A DNA stretch of 64,000 nucleotides from a virus. The stretch covers positions 28,244 through 92,243 of the IMG/VR virus record IMGVR_UViG_3300031963_000050; one strand, written 5' to 3'. Below, one piece after another: positions 1 to 7,146 of the stretch. Made by a program: the position numbers and the translations under genes. The stretch's first letter is position 1. Every line of letters starts with the position of its first letter. Under the pieces are notes generated by a model. It made no database searches and was not told where the DNA came from. It saw nothing but the letters and a program-made list of their open reading frames with translations.

Positions 1-1008
1 CATACCTTTTGGTTGCTTGGGGTCAACTGGATCAATATCAGTCGTAGTCAATCCAGTCTTTTCTAAATCTTGAATATATTTGTGTTCGGTATCTTCATCA
101 CCGAATGACAAAATAGTGCTGGGAGGACCTTTACCGAAATCGTGCTTACCCAAACCCTTCATATTGCTGATATGTTGACCTAGCTTGTACCAATCGTATA
201 CATCACTAACGTCTACTCTGACAGTACCTGCAGGCATCGTAGGCTTAAACTCGGGTCCAGGGGGCGGACCATTTGGATCATAATCTTCGTTAGCATATTC
301 GTCAATGCTTAACTTTTCAGCGTGTAATTGTGCTTTGAGGTCATGTAGGTCTTGAATCAGTCCCTGCTTTCTGATTGCTTTGAATGCTAGATTCTCAGGA
401 CCAAACTCGCCAGCTTTCTCCAGTCCGCTCTTGCGATAACGTTTGATTAGTGCGAGGGTATCGTTGACTCTTTTTGGATCTCGTGACTTCAATGCCAACT
501 CAATAAGGTCACCAAGCTTCTCATACTTTGCTTTGGTTGCAGCTTCGTCAAAGTTTGCTCTACGCTTTTTAGGAATGCGAATCCACTTGTCATAGACAAT
601 GCTGTACTCACCTAAACTAACATGAGGCTGATTTGTATCCTGCACATATAGTTCTACGGGAACATCACGCACCGTAATGTCGTGGGCATCGTTATATAAT
701 GTTTTCTTAGCAGTGAACAGTTCTTGGTACACTTCGTTGTTTGGTAGTTCATTGAAGTCTACCAATATGTGCAAGTCTAAGTCACTGTGAGGAGTATATG
801 AATAGGCAGCGTTACTACCTGAGATAGTAACGTCTCTAACTTTAAGATTGCTGATGCCTAGATATTCTACAAAGTCTTCGGCAATCAATAGTAATTGATC
901 ACGCACTTCTGGATCAAGTGTATTATCTTCCCACAACTTAGGGTTCAATTCCTTGTGGAAAGTTACAGCATCGCTTAATTTAAAGGATTCCAATTCATTA
1001 ATGTCCAT
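1..1008 (-). CDS. Nucleotidyltransferase-fold protein, 3' end cut by window edge
   Basis: The frame opens at ATG 1008 and stays open to base 1, giving 336 codons with no stop, so the C terminus is outside the window. Residues about 55-85 carry a nucleotidyltransferase (MNT/Pol-beta fold) signature: ISGSNAAYSYTPHSDLDLH, that is G-S-x-A followed by S-D-x-D-x-H with two candidate metal-binding aspartates. A basic helical segment follows (residues about 150-240, KKRRANFDEAATKAKYEK), then a Pro/Gly-rich stretch (NGPPPGPEFKP). The family transfers nucleotides to RNA, protein or small molecules; the substrate here cannot be told. It is the gene just downstream of the tmRNA. CATAAATA (1013-1020) lies 4 bases before the ATG, too close to be its own promoter. 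Confident of the coding region and fold, not of the function. Confidence 0.8.
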   Translation of the reverse strand, partial: MDINELESFKLSDAVTFHKELNPKLWEDNTLDPEVRDQLLLIAEDFVEYLGISNLKVRDVTISGSNAAYSYTPHSDLDLHILVDFNELPNNEVYQELFTAKKTLYNDAHDITVRDVPVELYVQDTNQPHVSLGEYSIVYDKWIRIPKKRRANFDEAATKAKYEKLGDLIELALKSRDPKRVNDTLALIKRYRKSGLEKAGEFGPENLAFKAIRKQGLIQDLHDLKAQLHAEKLSIDEYANEDYDPNGPPPGPEFKPTMPAGTVRVDVSDVYDWYKLGQHISNMKGLGKHDFGKGPPSTILSFGDEDTEHKYIQDLEKTGLTTTDIDPVDPKQPKGM

Positions 1009-1025
1009 ACTGTATTTATGATAGT

Positions 1026-1386
1026 TAGTATGGTTGGGAGTTTCTGTTGCAAGGTACTCCCGGACCCCGTAGAATCATGCCGCTAGGGCAAGATCCACAT
1101 TGTTGTCATTAGCTGCGACATTTACAGTTTTGGCTTATATGCGGCCAACCAATCAGTCTACTCTCACCTCTGCCTTGCAGTCGATCCTAAATTTCGCCCC
1201 CATCATTAACACACTCGTTTCTGTTAGTATCCTCATGCCTCAAGGCACTGTAGAACGACCTCTAGTGAAGTTCGGTCCCAACTTACCTCCCAAAAACCGG
1301 AGGAGTCAGGCAAGTGTGTTAATGGTGGAGGCGCCGGGTACCGCCCCCGGGTCCTGCACAAACATCAGATTGCATCAAACAACTGA
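1026..1386 (-). ncRNA. ssrA: Circularly permuted (two-piece) tmRNA, alphaproteobacterial type
   Basis: On the minus strand the order is acceptor piece (about 1386-1322), intervening loop (1321-1202), coding piece (1201 to about 1026). The 3' acceptor strand CGCCTCC (1332-1326), followed by encoded ACCA (1325-1322), pairs with GGGGGCG (1201-1195) and includes a G3-U70 wobble, the alanyl-tRNA synthetase identity element. The T-arm is CCGGG, loop GGCGGTA, CCCGG (1349-1333). CTGCA in the coding piece (1180-1176) complements TGCAG in the acceptor piece (1357-1353), as expected for helix 2. The resume frame starts at GCA 1116 and reads AANDNNVDLALAA, then TGA (1077-1075). A GGGAGT/ACTCCC hairpin (1061-1036) follows. 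The intervening loop is closed by a 12-base complement extending the acceptor stem (CATTAACACACT/AGTGTGTTAATG). tmRNA with SmpB rescues stalled ribosomes and tags the nascent peptide. The ANDN-type tag and the T-arm fit alphaproteobacterial tmRNAs. Outer ends are approximate. Confidence 0.93.
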
Positions 1387-1390
1387 TAAT

Positions 1391-1558
1391 CTATTTATAT
1401 ACTAGTTGGGGGTTCGTGTCAATCTTTTTGTTGTCGTTTGGTAAAAACTCGTCTAAGCATGTACCACAACAATAATCGTCTTGTAAAATGCGGGCAGATA
1501 GTTCTTCTCTGCTAGTGTATTGCGAGTCTCTAATGTTTCTACAACTACAGACTACCAT
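1391..1558 (-). CDS. Bfd-like [2Fe-2S] ferredoxin, 55 residues
   Basis: ATG at 1558, TAG at 1393-1391. The protein starts MVVCSCRNIRD and has a second cysteine cluster, DDYCCGTCLDE (Cys30, 31 and 34). Bacterioferritin-associated ferredoxin (Bfd) and the BFD-like [2Fe-2S] domain use C-x-C near the N terminus and C-x2-C after it; both are here, but the spacing between them is about seven residues shorter than usual. In bacteria Bfd releases iron from bacterioferritin, and the same domain serves as an electron-transfer module in reductases. The gene follows the 54-residue gene after 2 bases and runs to the tmRNA, so it is cotranscribed with them. It could be a small redox partner for a phage enzyme. 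The coding call is good; the partner is unknown. Confidence 0.7.
   Translation of the reverse strand: MVVCSCRNIRDSQYTSREELSARILQDDYCCGTCLDEFLPNDNKKIDTNPQLVYK
1392..1399 (-). promoter_or_regulatory. T4-type late promoter box TATAAATA
   Basis: The minus strand reads TATAAATA, identical to the T4 late promoter -10 sequence read by gp55-RNA polymerase. It overlaps the stop codon of the Bfd-like gene. A start about 6 bases downstream would fall near 1386, at the inferred 5' end of the tmRNA acceptor piece. The exact match and the position suggest a dedicated late promoter for the tmRNA. The window is AT-rich, so chance occurrence is possible. Confidence 0.5.
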
Positions 1559-1560
1559 AA

Positions 1561-1725
1561 TTATAGATCAGGCTCCCGACCCTGTTCAGTCAATCTAGCT
1601 GCTCGTTCATGGATTTGTTCTTCGGTGAGTCTAGAATCTTTAAGATACTTTACCCAACGTTGATAGCGTCCGCGCTCCTTTTGAGTCGGCTTTCGCACAG
1701 TACGCATACCTGACCAATCAATCAT
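1561..1725 (-). CDS. Small hypothetical protein, 54 residues
   Basis: ATG 1725-1723 overlaps the TGA of the upstream exported-protein gene (1724-1722) in an ATGA arrangement, which supports both frames by translational coupling. The product starts MIDWSGMRTVRKPTQKERGR and continues with a basic Lys/Arg-rich helical region and a helical C-terminal half (LTEEQIHERAARLTEQ). There are no cysteines, signal peptide or membrane segment. It resembles short DNA- or RNA-binding helical proteins only in charge. I do not recognise the family. The next gene starts 2 bases after its stop. Confidence 0.7.
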   Translation of the reverse strand: MIDWSGMRTVRKPTQKERGRYQRWVKYLKDSRLTEEQIHERAARLTEQGREPDL

Positions 1726-2084
1726 CGCTCGTACCAGCAGTTACGTCCGGCAACATATGGATTCCCATAGTAATCGTGCTGAACTACGTCTTGACAAACT
1801 TGTCGGGGTTGTTGCGGGTAACGTTCTACAATAATTACTTCACGTTCACGACGACGGTTGTTGCTATCGGCAATAGCCTTACCTACAAGCAATGCACCGA
1901 GTCCAATGATAATTGCACCTTCAGTGCTTACACCACGATCACGATGACCTCGCCAGGTACCAGGATGTTGCCTCCCACCATGATCTACGCCCCAGCGTGG
2001 GTCAAAGCGCCTATGATCGGCGAGAGCTGGCGTAGAGACAGCAAGCATTGCAGACATTGTAATAAGGGAAATGAACTTCTTCAT
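1722..2084 (-). CDS. Small exported protein with signal peptide
   Basis: The 120-residue product begins with a Sec signal peptide: MKK, a hydrophobic core, and a likely cut after STPALA (residue 22). The mature part is rich in His, Arg and Gly (DHRRFDPRWG, GTWRGHRDR). It has one Gly-rich hydrophobic segment at residues 56-71 (GAIIIGLGALLVGKAI), a basic stretch NRRRERE, and two cysteines (97 and 116) that could form a disulfide in the periplasm. The layout recalls small glycine-zipper or RcnB-like envelope proteins, but I cannot assign a family. A strong Shine-Dalgarno, AGGAGG, lies 6 bases before the ATG, and a consensus-like sigma-70 promoter lies just upstream. Its product would sit in the host envelope, so host-surface modulation, superinfection exclusion or a lysis accessory role are all possible. 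Confidence 0.85.
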   Translation of the reverse strand: MKKFISLITMSAMLAVSTPALADHRRFDPRWGVDHGGRQHPGTWRGHRDRGVSTEGAIIIGLGALLVGKAIADSNNRRREREVIIVERYPQQPRQVCQDVVQHDYYGNPYVAGRNCWYER

Positions 2085-2136
2085 AGTAGCCTCCTTTGGC
2101 TGTTAGGGTAATGTGATATTTTTCACTATAGCTTCT

Positions 2137-2165
2137 ACTATACTTATCTTTTATTCTGTTGTCAA
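2137..2165 (-). promoter_or_regulatory. Sigma-70 promoter (TTGACA, 17 bases, TATAGT)
   Basis: The minus strand has a perfect -35 TTGACA (2165-2160), a 17-base spacer and TATAGT (2142-2137). Transcription would begin near 2130 and reach the exported protein, the 54-residue protein, the Bfd-like protein and possibly the tmRNA. The -10 region runs into a short dyad GTGA-AAAATA-TCAC (about 2131-2118) that could act as an operator. It is one of only two such strong promoter-like sequences I found, and it marks a transcription boundary after the accessory island. Confidence 0.8.
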
Positions 2166-2184
2166 CCGCTTTAAGTACCCAAAA

Positions 2185-5100
2185 TCACATTTCATTAAAC
2201 TTGTTTCGCAGCCAATCCCATTCATAGCTTAATTTGATCATGTCAAAGTCACCGCCAACATCATCATAGTATTTTTCTGCATCTAACGCACCCTTAATGC
2301 TGTACTCTGCGAAATTACCTTCCCCTTTAGTAAGCCAGGCATCAAGGCGATATTTGGCTATATCATCAGAATCCGCTTTAAGCTTGATAACTTCTCTAAA
2401 TGCAGTGCGCCACGTTGAGAACTCGTCAGTATTGTAGTTTGCTGTTCCTGAAATCAATGGCACTACTTCATGCTCGTCATCCAATGTAAAATCAAGACCT
2501 TTGCCTTCATTAGCAAGTGTGAGCTTCTTGTTATATGCGATCATTGCTTGGTGACCGTAGGTTAATCCGTTAACTGGATTCTTTGCATAGAAAATATAAT
2601 GCTTAGGAGCCTGCATTCTATCGGGTTGCCAGTTCCAATCAAACTTAGGGTTGACTTTAAGCTTAGCAAAGACCGTGAACATCCAAGTCGTTTCGCTAGC
2701 CTCTGCTGCTGCATGATAAGCAGCAACACGACCGTTAATTCCATCTACCCTAACAACTCTATTGGGGAGATCCTTAGTAACATCTAACAAGTATTGATAG
2801 TTTTCGTCGGCACCTGTTTCGCCGTTACTTAGGTATACGATATCTAATGGCTTAGAAGTTGCTAACTTAGGAGCACGCTTAATGTATGGATATTCATACA
2901 ATTCTTTCTTAACATAGTCCTTAGCTTCGACAGGCACAACAATACGAGTTGCACCAGTACTAGTAACATAGATATTCTTAGTATCGCTAGACCAAAGATT
3001 CATCGGCTCAATATCAACCTTAGGTACATCAGTGTTATCATAGGTAACTAGTGTTGCGTATGGGAAATCAATAATCTTATTAATAGCAGTAGAATGCGTG
3101 TCATCATTAACAACAATCACTGGTTCGGGCAATCTTTCTGCCCTAATAGTCATGTTGTAGTTTACCTTATTGAAGCTTTCTAGTAGTTCTAGATCACTGA
3201 TAACTTCTCTAGCCTTGTTAACATCTACGAAGAAAGTATCACCGAACTTCTGCGTTCCACTTGGGAAAACATGTAGCTGGTCTCTTGCAAACGGATCACA
3301 CACATATGAGAAATCAAAGTTCGTATAGTCACATACACTTGAGCAAATCCAAATGTAATGATCCTTCTTTTCTTGCTGCTTACTAATAATTTCCTTGAAG
3401 GTTTCTAGGTAGCTCTCTTGATAAGGAATTACCGTAATCGTGTTGTCAGATACCTTACTCTGCAAAAATGACACTACATCACTTGTTTCCTTGTTAGCAT
3501 GGTCAATAACTACAATATCATGGACGCACTGTGTTGCCTTAGTACGAATATCCTTCACAAAGTTCAAGTTGGATAGATGTTCAATAATCTTGACATACCT
3601 GGTATCTTCGGGGAATGTTTCGCAGTTAACCATGAACGTTGTTCCCCAATGGCTCCACTGAGTACCAAACACTTGAACCATCTTCATCTGCCAAGGATTA
3701 GGATAGTAATCAAAGTTAAAGTCGCTATAGTCTAGTTCACTATTAAGAACCCAAATCAATTCAGTGCTTGCTTTCTTAGTGCAGCGATTGATAGTATCAA
3801 CCCAGCTATTAAGATAGCGAGTCTTTTGAATGCCAGGGAAACGTTCTTTAAGCTTCTCAAACCGCTCTTGTGATTCACTATTGCTTCTGTCAATAAAGAA
3901 CATATCAGGCTTCTTGAATAGTTTAGCCAAAGTATCTTCATTTAGTTTTAAATCTTCTACAAACTTAAACTCGGTGTTACCTTTTAGATAATGCTCTGCG
4001 CTCACAAAATATGTCTGTGTTAGTTCTGATTCAGGAGAACCAAAAACATGAACATAATCTAGTTCATAGGCAACTTCCACAGTAGTTGGGCGCCAGCTAA
4101 AATCAAAGTGTGAATAGTCAATGTTCTTTCGCATTGCCCAAAAGATTTCTTTTGGATGCTTATTGATTAACTCTTCCAAGCTGGTTTCAATATAATATTG
4201 ACCCACACTAATATCAGATGAACCTAAAAGTTCTACCCGCTCAAGATATACAATCTCTCCGTTGTTGCTAGGCGTGACATATCTAGGACCGTCGTTGTTA
4301 TCTAGCTTAGTACCAAACTGATAGATGTAGGGCGGGGCCATCGGATGTGGTGCCCAACTAAAATCAAATCGTCTAACATCTACCCCGTCTGGTATTTCCC
4401 AGTTGACTCGGCTTGGAAGAGTATTTGCCTTTACAGTATCAATGTATTTGTATTCCGTTGCACCAGGCATTCGGTAAACAGGTCCTCCCCTGTCATTCCA
4501 TTGTGTCCCAAACTCATATATGTATGGAGGGGAATTGGGATGAGGAACCCAGCTAAAATCAAAACTTGAAATATCAATATTATTCGGAATGTCCCAATTG
4601 GTTTTATCAGGTAATGTTTTAGCTTTAATTTCTTCAATGTACTTGTATTCTGTTGCCCCTTTGACGATATACCTAGGTCCGCCCCTGTCATTCCACACCG
4701 TTGCAAACTCATAGATGTAGGGAGGACTTTTGGGATGAGGCACCCAGCTAAAATCAAAACTTGAAACGTCAATGTTACTAGGAACTTCCCAATTTGTCAT
4801 GTTGGACTTCAAATGTGCAGTAATATTTTTCACATATTTTATTTCGGTAGCACCATCTACCCGATATTCTACAGTGGGCATTTCTTCTGCTGAGTAATAT
4901 TGGTTACCGAAGATATAGATATAGGGAGGAGACATTGGGTTAGGTCTCCATCTAAAATCAAACTTATCTTCGTTTATTGGATATAATAAAGTAAACTTAG
5001 ACTTGTCAACTTTAAGTTTAGCGGTTACATCACTGACATATTTCTTTTCTGTCGCATTAGGAGTACGATATTCTACAGTGGGATAAATCTCACCCGAATA

Positions 5101-7137
5101 ACGTTGGTTACCGAAAACATAGATATAAGGCTGGTCAGTTGGATTAGGTACCCAACTAAAGTCAAAACTGTCTTCATCAATTGGTTCATGAATTACCCAG
5201 TTAGTCATATCTACATCTAACGTAGCTACGATATCATGAATGTATTTTACCTGAGTTGCGCCTTCCATTCTATATTCAATAGTAGGACACTCTTCGGCAG
5301 GATACTGCTTGTTACCAAATACATAGATATATGGCTCTTCGGTATCGTCTGGGTGCCATGAGTAATCAAAGTCTTTAATGGGATAATTTTCTACCCAATA
5401 GTAATCATGTGGGTTGGATAAGCGCATTGCTTTTATAATACGAGTATCTACATATTTTACCGGGCTTGAATTATCAGCGCCCGAAGTAATATATTTAGGA
5501 CCACCTGTCTTCTGCCATTGAGTACCGAACTGGTAGATATATGGCTGATCTTCTGCATGTGGATGCCAGCTAAAATCAAAGCTGTCTACATCAATCTCAG
5601 TAGCATCATATACCCAATTATTCATATCTACGATTGCAGTAGCAACCTGATCTTCTACATACTTGACCTCAGTTGCTCCATCAACTGTATATACAGGTCC
5701 GCCGCTGAATGCCCACTGAGTAGAAAATACATAAACATAAGGAGGACTAGAACTATCTGGATGCCATGAAAAATCAAATCTATCAATATCAATATTGTTA
5801 GGAATCGCCCAACCTTTGTTTGTAGGAAGTCTTTTAACTCTTTGAAAATCCACATACTGTTTCTCCGTAGCTCCCGGTACTACGTACTGAGGGCCGCCGG
5901 TCTTCTGCCATTGTGTTGCGAACTCATAAATGTACGGGGGTGCCGTGGGGTTTGGCTCCCAACTAAAATCAAATCCAGTAGCGTCAACATCATCAGGGAC
6001 TACCCAATTATCCATGCATGGCTTGCGAATAGCACGCTCTGTCATATATTTGTATTCTGTGGCTCCTGGAACGACAAACTGAATAGATATCTTTTCTTCT
6101 GGACTATTCCATTGATTACCCCATGCATAGATATAGGGAGGACTTGTAGGATTAGGGCGCCAGCTATAATCAATACCATAACTGTCTTCTAAATGCTCAA
6201 ACAATTCCTTCTTGGGAGCTAATTTAGCCGTAATATCATTGACATACTTAATTTCTGTAGCATTAGGGCAACGATATTCAAGTGTAGGCATGATTGTGCC
6301 ATCGTATTGTTCGTTACCAAATACATAAATGAATGCTGGTTCTCTTGGGTCAGGACGCCAGCTAAAGTCAAATGAATCTTTTACAATATCCTCAAGAATA
6401 GTCCATCTATCTTGTTCAGGTAAAACAGGGACAAGTTCTGATAGATATTTTATATCAGTTGCGTTCGGAGCATGATATTCAAGTGTGGGCTGTAGTCTTC
6501 CGTCAACATACTTGTTACCCCAAACATAGATGAATGGTGGATCCAATGGATTTGGTCTCCATGACATATCAAATCTATCTTTGTCAATTGCCTGATGTTC
6601 TACCCAACGATCATATTCAGGTACTAACTCTGCAATCGTGTTCATATACTTTTCTTGAGTAGCGCCAGGAACACGATACTCTAATACATGCTTGATTTCT
6701 GTTGGGAAGAACTTACAACCCCACTTATAGATATAGGGAGGATCAGTTGGGTCAGGATGCCAACTAAAGTCAAACTTACTATAGTTGATTAAATCAAGCT
6801 CGACCCATTGGTCGGTCTTTTCGTTTTTACGAATGACCGGATCTACATCATTGCGATAGACAATAACATCACTATGTTCCTTGGGACACAACCATGTGCC
6901 ACTGTCCTTTTGATGCTGACTAGGCCATACGTTATTGTGATCTTCTGCCCAAACGTCTTCGTCAGGCAAAAATTCAAAATCAAAGTCCCAATCAAAATTG
7001 CGATAGTCAGAGAACTCATTAATGATCCAAAAGTCACGAGTAGTGGCTTTTAGTCTAGCATCTTGTAGATTCTCTGCAAACTGTTCTCTAGGATGAACGT
7101 TGGGCTTTTTACCAAAATAGAATACGTCTCTAAGCAT
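2185..7137 (-). CDS. 1650-residue protein of tandem glycosyltransferase-like repeats
   Basis: The protein is mostly one degenerate module repeated every 67 residues or so. The core is FDFSWxPxPxxPPYIYxFGxQ, then GGPxY or PTVEYR, then PGATExKYV, about 20 residues, and a Trp-Val step into the next copy. I count 13 regular copies between residues about 115 and 960 and more divergent copies near 1010, 1139, 1272 and 1499. The last sits in a fuller C-terminal domain (from about 1430): VYLSNGE, then RVDGINGR, AAAEASETTWMF, and NPVNGLTYGHQ. The same blocks occur in the glycosyltransferase-like gene at 19298-20248, where the position before the repeat core holds IDGDN, a DxD-like site. In the array this acidic site is degenerate, so most copies are probably not catalytic and may bind carbohydrate or act as a scaffold. 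The ATG is 9 bases after the carbamoyltransferase stop. No signal peptide or membrane segment. The function is inferred only from the repeats and neighbours. Confidence 0.85.
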   Translation of the reverse strand: MLRDVFYFGKKPNVHPREQFAENLQDARLKATTRDFWIINEFSDYRNFDWDFDFEFLPDEDVWAEDHNNVWPSQHQKDSGTWLCPKEHSDVIVYRNDVDPVIRKNEKTDQWVELDLINYSKFDFSWHPDPTDPPYIYKWGCKFFPTEIKHVLEYRVPGATQEKYMNTIAELVPEYDRWVEHQAIDKDRFDMSWRPNPLDPPFIYVWGNKYVDGRLQPTLEYHAPNATDIKYLSELVPVLPEQDRWTILEDIVKDSFDFSWRPDPREPAFIYVFGNEQYDGTIMPTLEYRCPNATEIKYVNDITAKLAPKKELFEHLEDSYGIDYSWRPNPTSPPYIYAWGNQWNSPEEKISIQFVVPGATEYKYMTERAIRKPCMDNWVVPDDVDATGFDFSWEPNPTAPPYIYEFATQWQKTGGPQYVVPGATEKQYVDFQRVKRLPTNKGWAIPNNIDIDRFDFSWHPDSSSPPYVYVFSTQWAFSGGPVYTVDGATEVKYVEDQVATAIVDMNNWVYDATEIDVDSFDFSWHPHAEDQPYIYQFGTQWQKTGGPKYITSGADNSSPVKYVDTRIIKAMRLSNPHDYYWVENYPIKDFDYSWHPDDTEEPYIYVFGNKQYPAEECPTIEYRMEGATQVKYIHDIVATLDVDMTNWVIHEPIDEDSFDFSWVPNPTDQPYIYVFGNQRYSGEIYPTVEYRTPNATEKKYVSDVTAKLKVDKSKFTLLYPINEDKFDFRWRPNPMSPPYIYIFGNQYYSAEEMPTVEYRVDGATEIKYVKNITAHLKSNMTNWEVPSNIDVSSFDFSWVPHPKSPPYIYEFATVWNDRGGPRYIVKGATEYKYIEEIKAKTLPDKTNWDIPNNIDISSFDFSWVPHPNSPPYIYEFGTQWNDRGGPVYRMPGATEYKYIDTVKANTLPSRVNWEIPDGVDVRRFDFSWAPHPMAPPYIYQFGTKLDNNDGPRYVTPSNNGEIVYLERVELLGSSDISVGQYYIETSLEELINKHPKEIFWAMRKNIDYSHFDFSWRPTTVEVAYELDYVHVFGSPESELTQTYFVSAEHYLKGNTEFKFVEDLKLNEDTLAKLFKKPDMFFIDRSNSESQERFEKLKERFPGIQKTRYLNSWVDTINRCTKKASTELIWVLNSELDYSDFNFDYYPNPWQMKMVQVFGTQWSHWGTTFMVNCETFPEDTRYVKIIEHLSNLNFVKDIRTKATQCVHDIVVIDHANKETSDVVSFLQSKVSDNTITVIPYQESYLETFKEIISKQQEKKDHYIWICSSVCDYTNFDFSYVCDPFARDQLHVFPSGTQKFGDTFFVDVNKAREVISDLELLESFNKVNYNMTIRAERLPEPVIVVNDDTHSTAINKIIDFPYATLVTYDNTDVPKVDIEPMNLWSSDTKNIYVTSTGATRIVVPVEAKDYVKKELYEYPYIKRAPKLATSKPLDIVYLSNGETGADENYQYLLDVTKDLPNRVVRVDGINGRVAAYHAAAEASETTWMFTVFAKLKVNPKFDWNWQPDRMQAPKHYIFYAKNPVNGLTYGHQAMIAYNKKLTLANEGKGLDFTLDDEHEVVPLISGTANYNTDEFSTWRTAFREVIKLKADSDDIAKYRLDAWLTKGEGNFAEYSIKGALDAEKYYDDVGGDFDMIKLSYEWDWLRNKFNEM

Positions 7138-7146
7138 ATACTTTAC

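Noticed and set aside
1009-1025. CATAAATA (1013-1020) as promoter of the nucleotidyltransferase
   Set aside because: It is 4 bases before the start codon, so a start site would lie within the coding region.
1100-1405. Plus-strand 101-codon frame over the tmRNA
   Set aside because: It reads the complement of the tmRNA and has no ribosome site; RNA structure explains the region better.
1776-2111. Plus-strand 111-codon frame opposite the exported protein
   Set aside because: It is the antisense of a gene with signal peptide, SD and promoter; no similar support on the plus strand.
2562-2787. Short frames on both strands inside the repeat gene
   Set aside because: They have no ribosome sites or coupling and are antisense or alternate-frame shadows of a long, clearly coding frame.
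4300-6700. Regularly spaced DNA repeats, considered as CRISPR or intergenic repeats
   Set aside because: The period of about 200 bases is that of the repeated protein module; units diverge at the DNA level and stay in frame.
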